Below are positions 7,845-15,941 of a DNA stretch of 34,166 nt, piece by piece. The position numbers and the translations under genes were made by a program. The number at the start of each line of letters is the position of its first letter. Positions within the stretch are counted from its first letter, which is position 1. Under the pieces are notes generated by a model. That model was not told where the DNA came from and made no database searches. It saw only the letters and a list, made by a program, of their open reading frames with translations. This DNA comes from Gemmatimonadota bacterium (GTDB lineage: Bacteria > Gemmatimonadota > Gemmatimonadetes > Longimicrobiales > Gaopeijiaceae), in the NCBI GenBank assembly GCA_002724575.1, contig PBPC01000039.1, positions 1 through 34,166 of the forward strand. Direction: 5' to 3'.

Positions 7845-9010
7845 GTCATAGATCGGGTGAAGGAGGCGATACGTTCCATTGCTTCCTGGATCAATGGTAA
7901 CGGTTGGAGATAGCTAATCCGGATGTAGTCGGTGCTGGTGTCCCCGAACATGGTGCCGGGGAAGAGCATTACTCCTGTTTCTTGGAGGAGCCGTTCGCAG
8001 AACAGTGGGGATGGGAGTCCCGACGAGGAGATGTTTGTGTAGATGTAGAAGGCACCCCCAGGATGACCGTAACTGAAGCCGGCCTCATTTAGAGCTGGCA
8101 TGAGCCAGGCCCGACGTTCGGCGTACTCCTCGATCATTGCGTCGACTGGTTCCTGAGGGCCTGTGAGTGCAGCCAAAGCGGCATGCTGGCTGATGGTGCA
8201 GGTGTTGATGGAGAGAGTGTGCCGGGGCTCGGTCAACATTGACACCAGTTCCTCAGGGGCAGCGAGGTACCCGACCCGCCAACCTGTCATGGAGTACGTC
8301 TTAGAGAAGCCATTAAGTGTGACAGTCCGTTCCCTCAGCCCTGGCAGCGTTGCGATAGAGAGGTGCTCGTTCGGTGCGTAGATCATCCTCCCGTAAATCT
8401 CATCAGCTACGATGATGAGATCATGTTCAATAGCTAGTTCAGCGATCGCCTGAATGGCTTCTGGAGGTGTAACTGCCCCAGTGGGATTGTTGGGGGAGAC
8501 CAGGACGAACATCCGGGTGTGGGAGGTGATGCGTTTCTCAATTTCTGCCACGTCGAGCGCAAAGTCGTCCCGCTCGAAAGTCGGGACCGGGATCGGTGTG
8601 CCTCCGCAGAGGCCCACTGCCGTATCATATGTGGTGAATCGGGGGCTCGTGATGAGGACCTCGTCTCCTGGAGAACAAAGCCCAAGCATAGTGAGCATGA
8701 TGCCTTCCTGGGCTCCAGCCGTCACCACGATCTCGTCTGCACCATAATCGAGTCCGTACCGGGCTCCGAGATTGTCCGCGATGGCCTCTCGCAGTGCCGG
8801 AATTCCGGTGGGTCCCGTGTAGTGGTGATGGTTCGCGTCGAGAGCGGCTTTTGCGGCTTCCACGATATGCGCAGGCGTGTGGAAGTCCGGGTCCCCGCGG
8901 CCCAGCGCGATGACATCGGTTAGACCAGCAGCGATATCGAGCATCCGGGTACGGAAGGCTCCGTCTTCCTCAACGATGCGCGGAGCCAGGCGGGAGGTCA
9001 GGAGGCTCAA
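7841..9010 (-). CDS. PLP-dependent class I/II aminotransferase (first copy)
   Basis: This is a fold-type I aminotransferase of the aspartate/aromatic/LL-DAP group, 389 residues, cytoplasmic. Visible motifs are SPNNPTG (172-178), ADEIYGR (202-208) and the Schiff-base lysine K237 in NGFSKTYSMTGWRVGY. The start is TTG at 9010: GGAGG lies 8 bases upstream, TTG overlaps the stop of the amidohydrolase gene as TTGA, and the length then fits the family. The frame is open to 9205, but that part lies within the upstream gene. A second aminotransferase at 15942-17129 on the divergent operon aligns with it without gaps over the first 240 residues, and both have the lysine at 237. The amino donor or acceptor cannot be told from sequence. 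In context it should deaminate an amino acid released by the peptidases. Confidence 0.9.
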   Translation of the reverse strand: MSLLTSRLAPRIVEEDGAFRTRMLDIAAGLTDVIALGRGDPDFHTPAHIVEAAKAALDANHHHYTGPTGIPALREAIADNLGARYGLDYGADEIVVTAGAQEGIMLTMLGLCSPGDEVLITSPRFTTYDTAVGLCGGTPIPVPTFERDDFALDVAEIEKRITSHTRMFVLVSPNNPTGAVTPPEAIQAIAELAIEHDLIIVADEIYGRMIYAPNEHLSIATLPGLRERTVTLNGFSKTYSMTGWRVGYLAAPEELVSMLTEPRHTLSINTCTISQHAALAALTGPQEPVDAMIEEYAERRAWLMPALNEAGFSYGHPGGAFYIYTNISSSGLPSPLFCERLLQETGVMLFPGTMFGDTSTDYIRISYLQPLPLIQEAMERIASFTRSMT

Positions 9011-10233
9011 CCGTGCATCCTCCGACCGCCGACAAAGGTAGTGGTCACCTTTTCGAGAGCCCCTAGCTCCTCGTCGGGGCGACCATCCACCACGATGAGG
9101 TCGGCAGCCTTGCCCACTTCCAGCGTGCCGACAACGTCTTCCATTCTCGAAACCCTCGCCGCCCGGATAGTGATCGAGGCGAGGGCGTCCATATTGTCGG
9201 TGCACACCCCAGTCTTCACCATAAAGGTGAGTTCTGGAGCGATCACATCGTGCTCAACTGCCGGGCTGCCTGCGTCTGTCCCGAAGACGATTGGTACTCC
9301 TGCGCGCGCAGCCCTAACCAGCCCCTCGTAGCGTTCTGGGTTGGCCACGGCCTTCTTCCGTTCCTCGATTTTCCATTCCGGGATACCGAATTGGCGAGCG
9401 ATTTCAGGTTGGCTCTGTTGCACCAGGGGCGCGAAGGTGGTGACCACCGGGATCTCTTTCTCGATCAGAAGTGCGACGGTGGAGTCCGACATCGAACCAC
9501 CATGTTCGATGCAGTCCACCCCGAAGCGTGCGACTCGCTCGATGCAGGCATCGTAGGTAGCGTGTGCGGTGATCGGAAGGCCGTTCCGGTGAGCCTCGTC
9601 GATGACGGCCCCTAGCTCCTCATCAGTGAACTCGAGGGTGTCATGACAGGCCATGATTTTGATGAGATCAGCTCCTCCCCGCACCTGCTCCCGGACCGCG
9701 CGCCGCATCTCATCCGCACCGCTGGCCTCCCGACAGACCCAATAGGTATGGCCTCCCGTCTGGATGATGGCTGCTCCACAAACCTTCAGTCGTGGTCCCG
9801 GAAAGATTCCCTGTTCAACCGCCTGTTTGGAAAAGAGGTTCATCTCGTGGAACCCGAGGTCCCGGACCATGGTGACTCCCGCACGCAGGCTCTTGAGCAT
9901 GTTTCCGGCAGCTTTGAAGGCCGAGATAGGGCGTGGGTCGTCCATGGATTGGCGAGCCAGGTCGTGAATCCCGTCCCAGTTTAGGTGTGCATGACTGTTG
10001 ATGAGCCCTGGCATGATAGTCCCACCGGTTTTTTCGACCGACGAAGAATCCCCCTTCAGATCGTTCAGTGGACCCAGCGCTACGATTTTTCCGTCCTTCA
10101 ACTCCACAAAACCGTTTTCCAGGACTTCTCCTGCCATGGTTAAGATCCGTCCCGTCAGCACGAGGTGCGGGGTGGGAAGGTCGAACATGGGCTTGGTGAT
10201 CTTCTGATATCGCCAGGCGGCGGGTTCGGGCAT
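9007..10233 (-). CDS. Metal-dependent amidohydrolase (imidazolonepropionase/prolidase-like)
   Basis: The protein has 408 residues. It carries the complete amidohydrolase metal set: HxH at H81 and H83 (LINSHAHLNW), K192 (LIKIMA, candidate carboxylated Lys), H224 (ITAHATY), H244 (CIEHGG) and D320 (FGTDAGSP), then the closing VGTLEVGKAADLIVVDG. Relatives include imidazolonepropionase and Xaa-Arg/Xaa-Lys/Xaa-Pro dipeptidases of this superfamily. It is cytoplasmic, with no signal peptide. The start at ATG 10233 is supported by AGGAG 7 bases upstream and an 11-bp gap to the preceding stop; an upstream in-frame extension to 10347 lies inside the M24 gene. Unlike the tandem enzyme at 1559-4066 it has one domain with all ligands intact. 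A di- or cyclic-peptide hydrolase role is inferred from the importer and other peptidase genes. Confidence 0.88.
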   Translation of the reverse strand: MPEPAAWRYQKITKPMFDLPTPHLVLTGRILTMAGEVLENGFVELKDGKIVALGPLNDLKGDSSSVEKTGGTIMPGLINSHAHLNWDGIHDLARQSMDDPRPISAFKAAGNMLKSLRAGVTMVRDLGFHEMNLFSKQAVEQGIFPGPRLKVCGAAIIQTGGHTYWVCREASGADEMRRAVREQVRGGADLIKIMACHDTLEFTDEELGAVIDEAHRNGLPITAHATYDACIERVARFGVDCIEHGGSMSDSTVALLIEKEIPVVTTFAPLVQQSQPEIARQFGIPEWKIEERKKAVANPERYEGLVRAARAGVPIVFGTDAGSPAVEHDVIAPELTFMVKTGVCTDNMDALASITIRAARVSRMEDVVGTLEVGKAADLIVVDGRPDEELGALEKVTTTFVGGRRMHG

Positions 10234-10244
10234 TCTCCAACTCC

Positions 10245-11396
10245 TCAACAGGGAAGGGTGCGTGTCTCGAAAGGGTGGTTTGTCTGGAAGCGGCTCGCTA
10301 GATCCACCCCACCCGAGCCCACCAGAAGCGTATCGATGGTGCGCCATCCGTCTATGCCAGGACGGTACACGCCGGGTTCGCAGGAGAACACCATTCCAGG
10401 GGTGGTTAGGGTGGAGTCACCAGGGGCTAGCCAGGGGGCTTCATGCCCTTCGACGCCCATCCCGTGCCCGATCCGATGGCGGATGGTATCCGCCAACCCG
10501 GCATTCCGTATGACGTCTAGGGCGGCCTCGTTCACCCGGGAGCAGGGCCACCCGCGCTCAAGGGCGTGAACCGTGGCAGCACCTGCCTCGGCCATCGCTT
10601 CCATTACCCGAAGTTGTTCGGGGCGTATCTCCCCTAAGACGAGAGTCGCACCACTCTCGGCATGGTATCCGCCCAAGCTGCACCCGATTCCAGCCACTAT
10701 GGGCTCTCCAGGTTGAGGTTGGCGGGCCGTAACACTCCCGTGGGGCAGGGCGGCTCGGGGCCCAGAGTGGATGGAGGCTGTGATCCTTGTCCGTGTTCCT
10801 TGGAACGCATCACCGTGGGTGGCCAAAAGGACTTTTCCAACGTGTCCTGTGCAATCAGTCAGTAGGTCTTGTTCCGTCCCGCCCTGTCCTATGATGTCTC
10901 CTCCCACTTCCAGCAATCGCTCGAGCACTAGGTCAGCGAAGCGGGCGGCCTCTCGGATCAAAATAAGCTCAGCGGTTCTCTTCACCGCGCGCTCAGGCAT
11001 AGCGTGGTCGACGAGTTCCAGTCGCTCGAGTTTCGCACGGGCCTCTGGTAAGAGTTCTGCCCCAAGTGTATCTACAGCCATCCGCCGAGCACCGGCCTCC
11101 TCGATCATCCAGAGGATGGGTGGGCGCTCACCGGGGAACTCCTCGTAGGTCCGGACCTCGACCCCAGGAATATCCATCGCATTCTCTAGCTCCAGGTGCG
11201 GCACCAGTAAAAGCGCCTCTTCGTCGACCGGAAGCCAAAGTCCCATGGGGCGCTCATTTACAGAAAAGTGCCAACCTGTAGTGTAGGCCAGGTTCCCAGA
11301 CCCGAGCAGCAGCAGGCCGTCCAGTCCTTCTGCTTGGGCCCTCTTCCGGAGTCGCTGGCGGATGTCTTCACGGAATCGGGGTGGGAGGGGGTTCAA
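10245..11396 (-). CDS. M24-fold protein (creatinase/Xaa-Pro peptidase-like) with altered metal ligands
   Basis: The 383-residue protein has a creatinase N-terminal domain (about 10-140; LLLLGSGNLAYTTGWHF) and the pita-bread M24 domain (about 145-375). Metallopeptidases of this fold bind two metals through Asp, Asp, His, Glu, Glu. Here H311 (IGHGMGVEGHE) and E340 (FSCEPGVY) are present. The first Asp appears as G236 (VAGIGCS), the second as E247 (GYHAES), and the last Glu as I354 (GWRTIDTLLV). H219 in LPHGSV corresponds in position to a conserved fold histidine, the catalytic His in creatinase. The enzyme may therefore be metal-free, hydrolysing a C-N bond as creatinase or ectoine hydrolase do, rather than a true Xaa-Pro peptidase. 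Its ATG overlaps the stop of the dehydrogenase gene (ATGA). The fold is sure; the altered activity is inferred from a by-eye alignment. Confidence 0.85.
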   Translation of the reverse strand: MNPLPPRFREDIRQRLRKRAQAEGLDGLLLLGSGNLAYTTGWHFSVNERPMGLWLPVDEEALLLVPHLELENAMDIPGVEVRTYEEFPGERPPILWMIEEAGARRMAVDTLGAELLPEARAKLERLELVDHAMPERAVKRTAELILIREAARFADLVLERLLEVGGDIIGQGGTEQDLLTDCTGHVGKVLLATHGDAFQGTRTRITASIHSGPRAALPHGSVTARQPQPGEPIVAGIGCSLGGYHAESGATLVLGEIRPEQLRVMEAMAEAGAATVHALERGWPCSRVNEAALDVIRNAGLADTIRHRIGHGMGVEGHEAPWLAPGDSTLTTPGMVFSCEPGVYRPGIDGWRTIDTLLVGSGGVDLASRFQTNHPFETRTLPC

Positions 11397-12472
11397 AGGG
11401 CATCATCCTCCCATGGTCCTACGACGGTGATCTCGGCTCTGACGCCCAGTTCCGCACCCAGCGCTCGAAGGTCGTCTAGCACCGCGTTCTCGAGCGGGAT
11501 TCCCACTACCGATTTTCGGGCTACACGCCGGGCTTCTTGCTCACCAGGGATGAGGACCTCAGTGAATCCAGGCCTGAGAGCCCTGGACTTCATCATGTCT
11601 GTGAAGTCGTCCATCCTCTGGCGGAATTCCTCGAGCGGCATGAACCAGTCGATGTCTATAGCAATGAGTGTGTGGCTCACGTCCCATTTTTTCGGGTCAG
11701 CGTATGGGGTGAGTCCGTACCCTCCCCCTCCGATGACACCGGTCAGGACATCGGTCATGAAAGCCAGGCCGTATCCTTTGTAGCGCCCGATTCCAAGTAG
11801 GGCTCCAGCCATCGCAGCCTCTGGATCATCTGTCTCCTCTCCCTCGGGGGTGAGTGCCCAATCCAGCGGCATCAGCTGTCCCTCGTCCGCATGCCAGCGC
11901 ATCATACCTTTGCCAGCGGTGGTGAGTGCGATATCAAGAACCGCAGGGAATCCAAGCCCTGTCGGTGCGGCGATCCCCCAAGGGTTTGTGCCAACGGCAC
12001 CTTCCCGGGCACCCCAGGGAGCCATCTCGGGTCCGGCGTTCGTGAAGGCGATCCCGATACATCCTGCCTCTGCGGCTAGACAAGCATGTACAGCACTTGA
12101 GCCAAAGTGCGTGGAATTCCGAACCACTACCTGCCCGATGCCGCAGACCTTTGCTTTCTCAATGGCCAGCTGCATGGCTCGGGCTGCTGCAACCGTACCA
12201 AGTCCGTTATGGGCATCGACTAGCGCTAGGGCCGGGCTCTCTTTCACAACTTCCCAGAGGGCGCCCGGGTCGAAGAGATTTTGGCTGAATCGTTTCTGAT
12301 AGCGTCTCAGCTTCTTCACCCCTTGGCCGTGGCCGGGGTGGAAGCGTAGTTCAGAGAATATGAGAGCGTTGCCAAAGATATCGGCGTCCTCTCCAGAGAG
12401 TCCCATGGCTTGGAGGACTTCCACCACAAATACCCTAAGGCTCTCCTGGGTTACAGCGGTCATAGGAATCAA
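11393..12472 (-). CDS. LDH2/MDH2-type NAD(P)-dependent dehydrogenase
   Basis: This belongs to the malate/L-lactate dehydrogenase 2 family (PF02615). It includes AllD ureidoglycolate dehydrogenase, sulfolactate dehydrogenase and DpkA-like imine reductases; all use NAD(P) with a fold unrelated to classic lactate dehydrogenase. Family blocks seen are ELRFHPGHGQGVKKL, VVVRNSTHFGSSAVHACLAAEAG (near 115-137), NAGPEMAPWGAREGAVGTNP, and KGYGLAFMTDVLTGVIGGGG. The length of 359 residues is usual. I placed the start at TTG 12472, with AGAGGG 7 bases upstream and a 3-bp gap from the DUF4438 stop; the ATG three codons later (12463) lacks a well-spaced site. A 2-hydroxy acid or cyclic imine substrate fits the family. 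AllD-like use is tempting given the PuuE- and AllA-like genes on the other operon, but the sequence does not prove it. Confidence 0.88.
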   Translation of the reverse strand: MIPMTAVTQESLRVFVVEVLQAMGLSGEDADIFGNALIFSELRFHPGHGQGVKKLRRYQKRFSQNLFDPGALWEVVKESPALALVDAHNGLGTVAAARAMQLAIEKAKVCGIGQVVVRNSTHFGSSAVHACLAAEAGCIGIAFTNAGPEMAPWGAREGAVGTNPWGIAAPTGLGFPAVLDIALTTAGKGMMRWHADEGQLMPLDWALTPEGEETDDPEAAMAGALLGIGRYKGYGLAFMTDVLTGVIGGGGYGLTPYADPKKWDVSHTLIAIDIDWFMPLEEFRQRMDDFTDMMKSRALRPGFTEVLIPGEQEARRVARKSVVGIPLENAVLDDLRALGAELGVRAEITVVGPWEDDAL

Positions 12473-12475
12473 GTA

Positions 12476-13366
12476 TCAGCCCTCTATCCCCAGGAGTTGG
12501 ACCAAGTTTGTGTCGGCGGACTCGAAGCTTCCGAGTTGCCCTGACGGGGCTGTCATAAGGATGGCGATGCCAGGGCCGTAACCAGCTCGGGGACCGTCTG
12601 TAGAGGCCACCACGCCGATTGCTCGTGCGCCCCGGAGGTATCCGTGGTTGTAGCGACTATCCGTGTCTTCCAGAGCTACTAGGTCCCCCAGGCGTAACTG
12701 ATCCAGACCCAGATCCTGCAGGAGTTTCCGGTCGGTGGACTGCATATGAAGGCTTCCTCCCTCAGACGTCAGCCCGAGGCCGGCTCCCACTAGGTGAGCG
12801 GGAACCTGAGCAGTGACTCCAAAAGCTATCTGACCATCACTTTCTTCAGCAGGCAGTGCGGCCAGAAGCCCTCCGGAGATTCCCTTGAGGGATACGTCCG
12901 GATGATCTGTGAGGTTCATTCCCACCCCTTCAGCCCGCACCAAGACTTGGTCTCCCACGGTCATACGGCTTCGAGCTTCGTGAGGAATGTGCACGATCAC
13001 CTGTTCCGAAAATCGTCCCGATTTCCCGGTGACCACTCCTGTAGTTCCTGCTGCCTCACCGCTCATAACCCGGGCCCGGTTACCCACGCAAGCGAAAACG
13101 TTCAGACCTCGGTTCCAGTTGCCGTCGGCCTGGCCTATGCTCACGCCGGGATGGATGCAATCCGCGGCCCAGCCGAATGCCCGATCCCCCACGGATACAT
13201 TGTAGACGATCCCCCCATAGGTTGGGAGCAAGAAGGGGGTACCATCCGCGCTGAGCCGATATGGTTCGGCGGGCAGGCCTGGAAAGCCGGGGTGTGCAAC
13301 TGCTCCGGAGACAGAGACGGCAACGAGATCGACTTCGTTGGTGGCGACGGTATTCCGTTGGTTCAT
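12476..13366 (-). CDS. DUF4438-family protein, second of tandem pair
   Basis: This 296-residue protein is homologous to its upstream neighbour and to the DUF4438 (Thermotoga TM1086-like) family, which has no assigned function. Shared blocks are YGGIVYNVSVGDRAFGWAAD, HPGVSI, VFACVGNRARVMSGEAAGTTGVVTG, MTVGDQVLVRAEGVGMNL, DLGLDQLRLGDLVALED and GYGPGIAILMTAP. The short Gly-rich beta segments suggest an all-beta, barrel-like protein. It has no signal peptide or membrane span. The start is ATG 13366, overlapping the previous TGA as ATGA; the longer frame to 13522 lies within the upstream gene. Relative to its partner it differs at several conserved spots (GWAAD for GWAGD, HPGVSI for EPGVSI) and is more divergent in the middle. 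The two may form a heteromer, or one may have a new role. Confidence 0.82.
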   Translation of the reverse strand: MNQRNTVATNEVDLVAVSVSGAVAHPGFPGLPAEPYRLSADGTPFLLPTYGGIVYNVSVGDRAFGWAADCIHPGVSIGQADGNWNRGLNVFACVGNRARVMSGEAAGTTGVVTGKSGRFSEQVIVHIPHEARSRMTVGDQVLVRAEGVGMNLTDHPDVSLKGISGGLLAALPAEESDGQIAFGVTAQVPAHLVGAGLGLTSEGGSLHMQSTDRKLLQDLGLDQLRLGDLVALEDTDSRYNHGYLRGARAIGVVASTDGPRAGYGPGIAILMTAPSGQLGSFESADTNLVQLLGIEG

Positions 13367-14232
13367 GCCATTCCCCGGATGCCGAGTGTGTGGGCGATAT
13401 TTGCGGTGGGGTCCATATGGAAGTCCAGGAGGTGGGCCGGACCAGTGATTAGCGTGAGGATCCCGGGGCCGTGGCCAGTCATCACTGAGTCTCCGTGGAT
13501 GCAGAGGCAAACGGCCACCCACCCCTCCCGGTAAGAGCGTCCGAATCGATGGTCGACGTTACGGATACCGATCAAATCCCCCAGGCGCATTTGGTCGATT
13601 CCCAGTTCATCCATCAGGGACCGGTCTCCGGACATAAGGTCCTGGTCCACAAACTCGGCATTGAGTTCGGCCCCCGACCCCATGATCCGGGGCGGAAGCT
13701 CCATGGCCACTGGGCAACTCACCTGTCCGTCCTCCACTCTGAGGCCCAGCGCTCGGGCGAGAGCGGGGCTCATTTTCTTGAACTCGATATCAGGATGACT
13801 TTCCAGCCTTAGCCCACGACCCCGAGTCCGGATCTGGATGGTGTCCCCGACCGTCATCTCGTCCAATACATCCGGGGTGAAATCAACCAGAAGACGGGCA
13901 TGCTCGCCGGTAACCACACCCTTTGCTCCTTTTGCCAGCCCAGTTACCACTTCGGCTTCATTGCCAATGCAGGTCAGGTAATGCAGAGCGTAGTCAGCAA
14001 GCTCGTTAGGGTTGGCAATGGACACACCTGGTTCCACGTGGTCCCCAGCCCAACCGAATGCCCGATCCCCCACTCGTGCGTTATAGGTGATTCCGTACAT
14101 CCCCGGCAGAACCTCGCCAACCCCGTCTGGCCAATGGACGTAGCCACCCCGACGCACGGCAGGTTGGCTCACCTGACCAGTCACTGCCATTTCGACAAGG
14201 TCATCGAAGTTCCAGCGAAACCCTTCGTTCAT
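13363..14232 (-). CDS. DUF4438-family protein, first of tandem pair and first gene of left operon
   Basis: This 289-residue protein shows the fuller DUF4438 pattern: MYGITYNARVGDRAFGWAGD, VEPGVSI, YLTCIGNEAEVVTGLAKGAKG, VVTGEH, MTVGDTIQIRTRGRGLRLES, ELGIDQMRLGDLIGIRN, GHGPGILTLITGP. It looks cytoplasmic. The ATG at 14232 has GGAGG three bases upstream and faces the divergent operon. Being first in an operon of a transporter and degradative enzymes suggests either a substrate-binding or an enzymatic role in the same pathway. Residues D, H and E around GWAGDHVEP could form a ligand or metal site, but this is only a suggestion. The family has been seen in thermophiles and various bacteria without a biochemical assignment that I can recall. 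Family membership is fairly sure, function unknown. Confidence 0.82.
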   Translation of the reverse strand: MNEGFRWNFDDLVEMAVTGQVSQPAVRRGGYVHWPDGVGEVLPGMYGITYNARVGDRAFGWAGDHVEPGVSIANPNELADYALHYLTCIGNEAEVVTGLAKGAKGVVTGEHARLLVDFTPDVLDEMTVGDTIQIRTRGRGLRLESHPDIEFKKMSPALARALGLRVEDGQVSCPVAMELPPRIMGSGAELNAEFVDQDLMSGDRSLMDELGIDQMRLGDLIGIRNVDHRFGRSYREGWVAVCLCIHGDSVMTGHGPGILTLITGPAHLLDFHMDPTANIAHTLGIRGMA

Positions 14233-14268
14233 TCGCCTCCGGGGTTGAAAAGACCAGTCTTATGGGTG

Positions 14269-14289
14269 GTGCCGAGAGTGCCTCGGCGC
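14269..14289. repeat. Hairpin in the divergent control region
   Basis: GTGCCGAG (14269-14276) and CTCGGCGC (14282-14289) pair across a 5-base loop with one G-T, including a perfect 6-bp GCCGAG/CTCGGC core. It lies 37 bp before the first DUF4438 gene and inside the 181-bp region between the two operons. There is no T-run, so it is more likely an operator or leader structure than a terminator. Confidence 0.4.
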
Positions 14290-14378
14290 ATGCTTGACAG
14301 CCCTGCTCGACGGAGGCCACGTTGCGCTCTCGCCTGTCGACAACGTACAGACTACCGTGCCCTTGGGCTCGGTGCAAA

Positions 14379-14395
14379 CCCGTCACTCCGACGGG
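14379..14395. repeat. Hairpin in the leader of the M32 carboxypeptidase gene
   Basis: CCCGTC (14379-14384) pairs perfectly with GACGGG (14390-14395) around the loop ACTCC. It ends 18 bp before the ATG at 14414, close to the likely ribosome binding region (AAGAGG). It could affect initiation of the right operon or mark a protein binding site. Confidence 0.35.
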
Positions 14396-14413
14396 CTTCA
14401 AGAGGCCAAACGC

Positions 14414-15934
14414 ATGGGATACAGCGCTTTTTTGGAGCGCATGGGGGAGGTCAACGATCTCCTCAACGCCAAATCGATTCTCAGTTGGGACGCCAAGACC
14501 ATGATGCCTCCCGGGGGAGCCGATACACGAGCGAAGCAATTGGCCACCCTAACTGTCCTGGCCCGGGACCACCTTGTGGCGGACGAGACTCGGCGGCTCT
14601 TGGAGCAGGCCGAAGCTGAGACTACTACTCTTGCTTCGCACAGCGTGGAACGGACGATCTGTGCACAGGTACGGGAGGCGATTGAGTATCACCTTCGCAT
14701 TCCTGCGGCTCTGGTGCATAAGCGGGCCGAAGTAGGTTCTATCGGCCAGCACATCTGGGCGAAGGCCAGGGCAGAGAACGATTTCGCCGCCTTCGCGCCG
14801 GTGCTTGAGGAGACGATTGAGCTGAACCAGGAGATGGCTGAGTGCATCGGATATGAGGAACATCCCTACGATGCCCTTATGTTCCGGTTCGAGCCTGGCG
14901 AGACAGTGAGATCACTGCAGCCCCTCTTCGCGTCGCTCCGGGAGGGACTCCTTCCCCTAGTAAAAGCCATCGGCGAGCAGGAGTCGCCGCGCGTAGACTT
15001 TCTCGAACGACCTTTCCCTGTGGAGGCGCAGCTTGCCTTTGCCATCAAGATGGCGAGTAAGCTAGGGTATGATACCGATCGGGGACGTCTGGATCTCACC
15101 GTGCACCCGTTCGAGGTCTCCTTCACCAGAAACGACGTCCGCATCACCACCCGGGTCAACGACGAGTGGATGCCGAAAAGCCTCTTTGGCACACTTCACG
15201 AAACAGGGCACGCGCTCTACGAACAATTCTGTGATCCCGCCTACACTCGTACCCCTCTGGCCACTGATCTAGTCGGTCTTTATGCAGTGGGCGGGGTTAG
15301 CTTCGGAGCCCACGAAAGTCAGTCCCGCCTTATTGAGAACCACGTTGGTCGAAGTCGTGAGTTCTGGGAGCTGAACTATGGGGAGCTACAGGCGACCTTC
15401 CCGGAACAGCTTCAAGGGATTGATACCGAGACCTTTTGGCGGGCTGTGAACCGGGTTGAGCCGGGGCTGATCCGGGTAGAGTCTGATGAGCTAACATATG
15501 ACTTCCACATCATGCTCCGGGTGGAGATTGAGGCGGCCTTGATCGATGGAAGCTTGAAGGTGCCCGAACTCCCGGAAGCTTGGAACGCAAAGGTTAAGGA
15601 ATACCTGGGATTGGAAGTTCCGAACGACCGCCTCGGAGTGCTCCAGGACGTCCACTGGTCGTCGGGGCAGGTTGGAACCTTCTGCAACTATACAATCGGT
15701 AACGTGATGGCAGGTCAACTTTTCGCTTCCGCGACGGAGGACGGCAGAATCCGAGACGGGTTAGCTACCGCGGATTACCTACCGTTACGCGAATGGATGA
15801 CCGAACATGTTCACCGACACGGCCGCCGCTATACTCGAGACGAGATTTTGGAGAAAGCTACCGGGCGCGCACTCGATCCGACTTTCTATATTGAACACCT
15901 TACCCAGAAGTACTCAGACATCTACGGGATCTGA
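14414..15934 (+). CDS. M32-family metallocarboxypeptidase (carboxypeptidase Taq type)
   Basis: The enzyme removes C-terminal residues from peptides, normally in the cytoplasm with one zinc or cobalt. The 506 residues match the usual family length. All M32 hallmarks are visible: HPF (231-233), DVRITTR (DxRxT, 241-247), the zinc motif HETGH (262-266), HES (300-302), IRVESD (matching IRxxAD) and GVLQDVHW (GxxQDxHW). I chose ATG 14414 because the protein then begins in the normal place (MGYSAFLERMGEVNDLL) and AAGAGG stands a few bases upstream; the open frame extends back to 14294 without conserved sequence. It is the first gene of the right operon and is 7 bp from the next. As a broad carboxypeptidase it would shorten imported peptides, which fits the transporter encoded downstream. 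Confidence 0.93.
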   Translation: MGYSAFLERMGEVNDLLNAKSILSWDAKTMMPPGGADTRAKQLATLTVLARDHLVADETRRLLEQAEAETTTLASHSVERTICAQVREAIEYHLRIPAALVHKRAEVGSIGQHIWAKARAENDFAAFAPVLEETIELNQEMAECIGYEEHPYDALMFRFEPGETVRSLQPLFASLREGLLPLVKAIGEQESPRVDFLERPFPVEAQLAFAIKMASKLGYDTDRGRLDLTVHPFEVSFTRNDVRITTRVNDEWMPKSLFGTLHETGHALYEQFCDPAYTRTPLATDLVGLYAVGGVSFGAHESQSRLIENHVGRSREFWELNYGELQATFPEQLQGIDTETFWRAVNRVEPGLIRVESDELTYDFHIMLRVEIEAALIDGSLKVPELPEAWNAKVKEYLGLEVPNDRLGVLQDVHWSSGQVGTFCNYTIGNVMAGQLFASATEDGRIRDGLATADYLPLREWMTEHVHRHGRRYTRDEILEKATGRALDPTFYIEHLTQKYSDIYGI

Positions 15935-15941
15935 ATCTTCC

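Noticed and set aside
12794-13534. 246-residue open frame on the plus strand
   Set aside because: It is antisense to the two DUF4438 genes, whose reading frames are conserved with each other; the antisense product shows no motif.
14294-14299. TTGACA as a promoter for the right operon
   Set aside because: There is no acceptable -10 sequence 16-19 bases downstream, so I do not call a promoter.
13900-14619. 239-residue open frame on the plus strand crossing the divergent region
   Set aside because: It overlaps the first DUF4438 gene and the M32 gene in other frames and has no binding site or domain.
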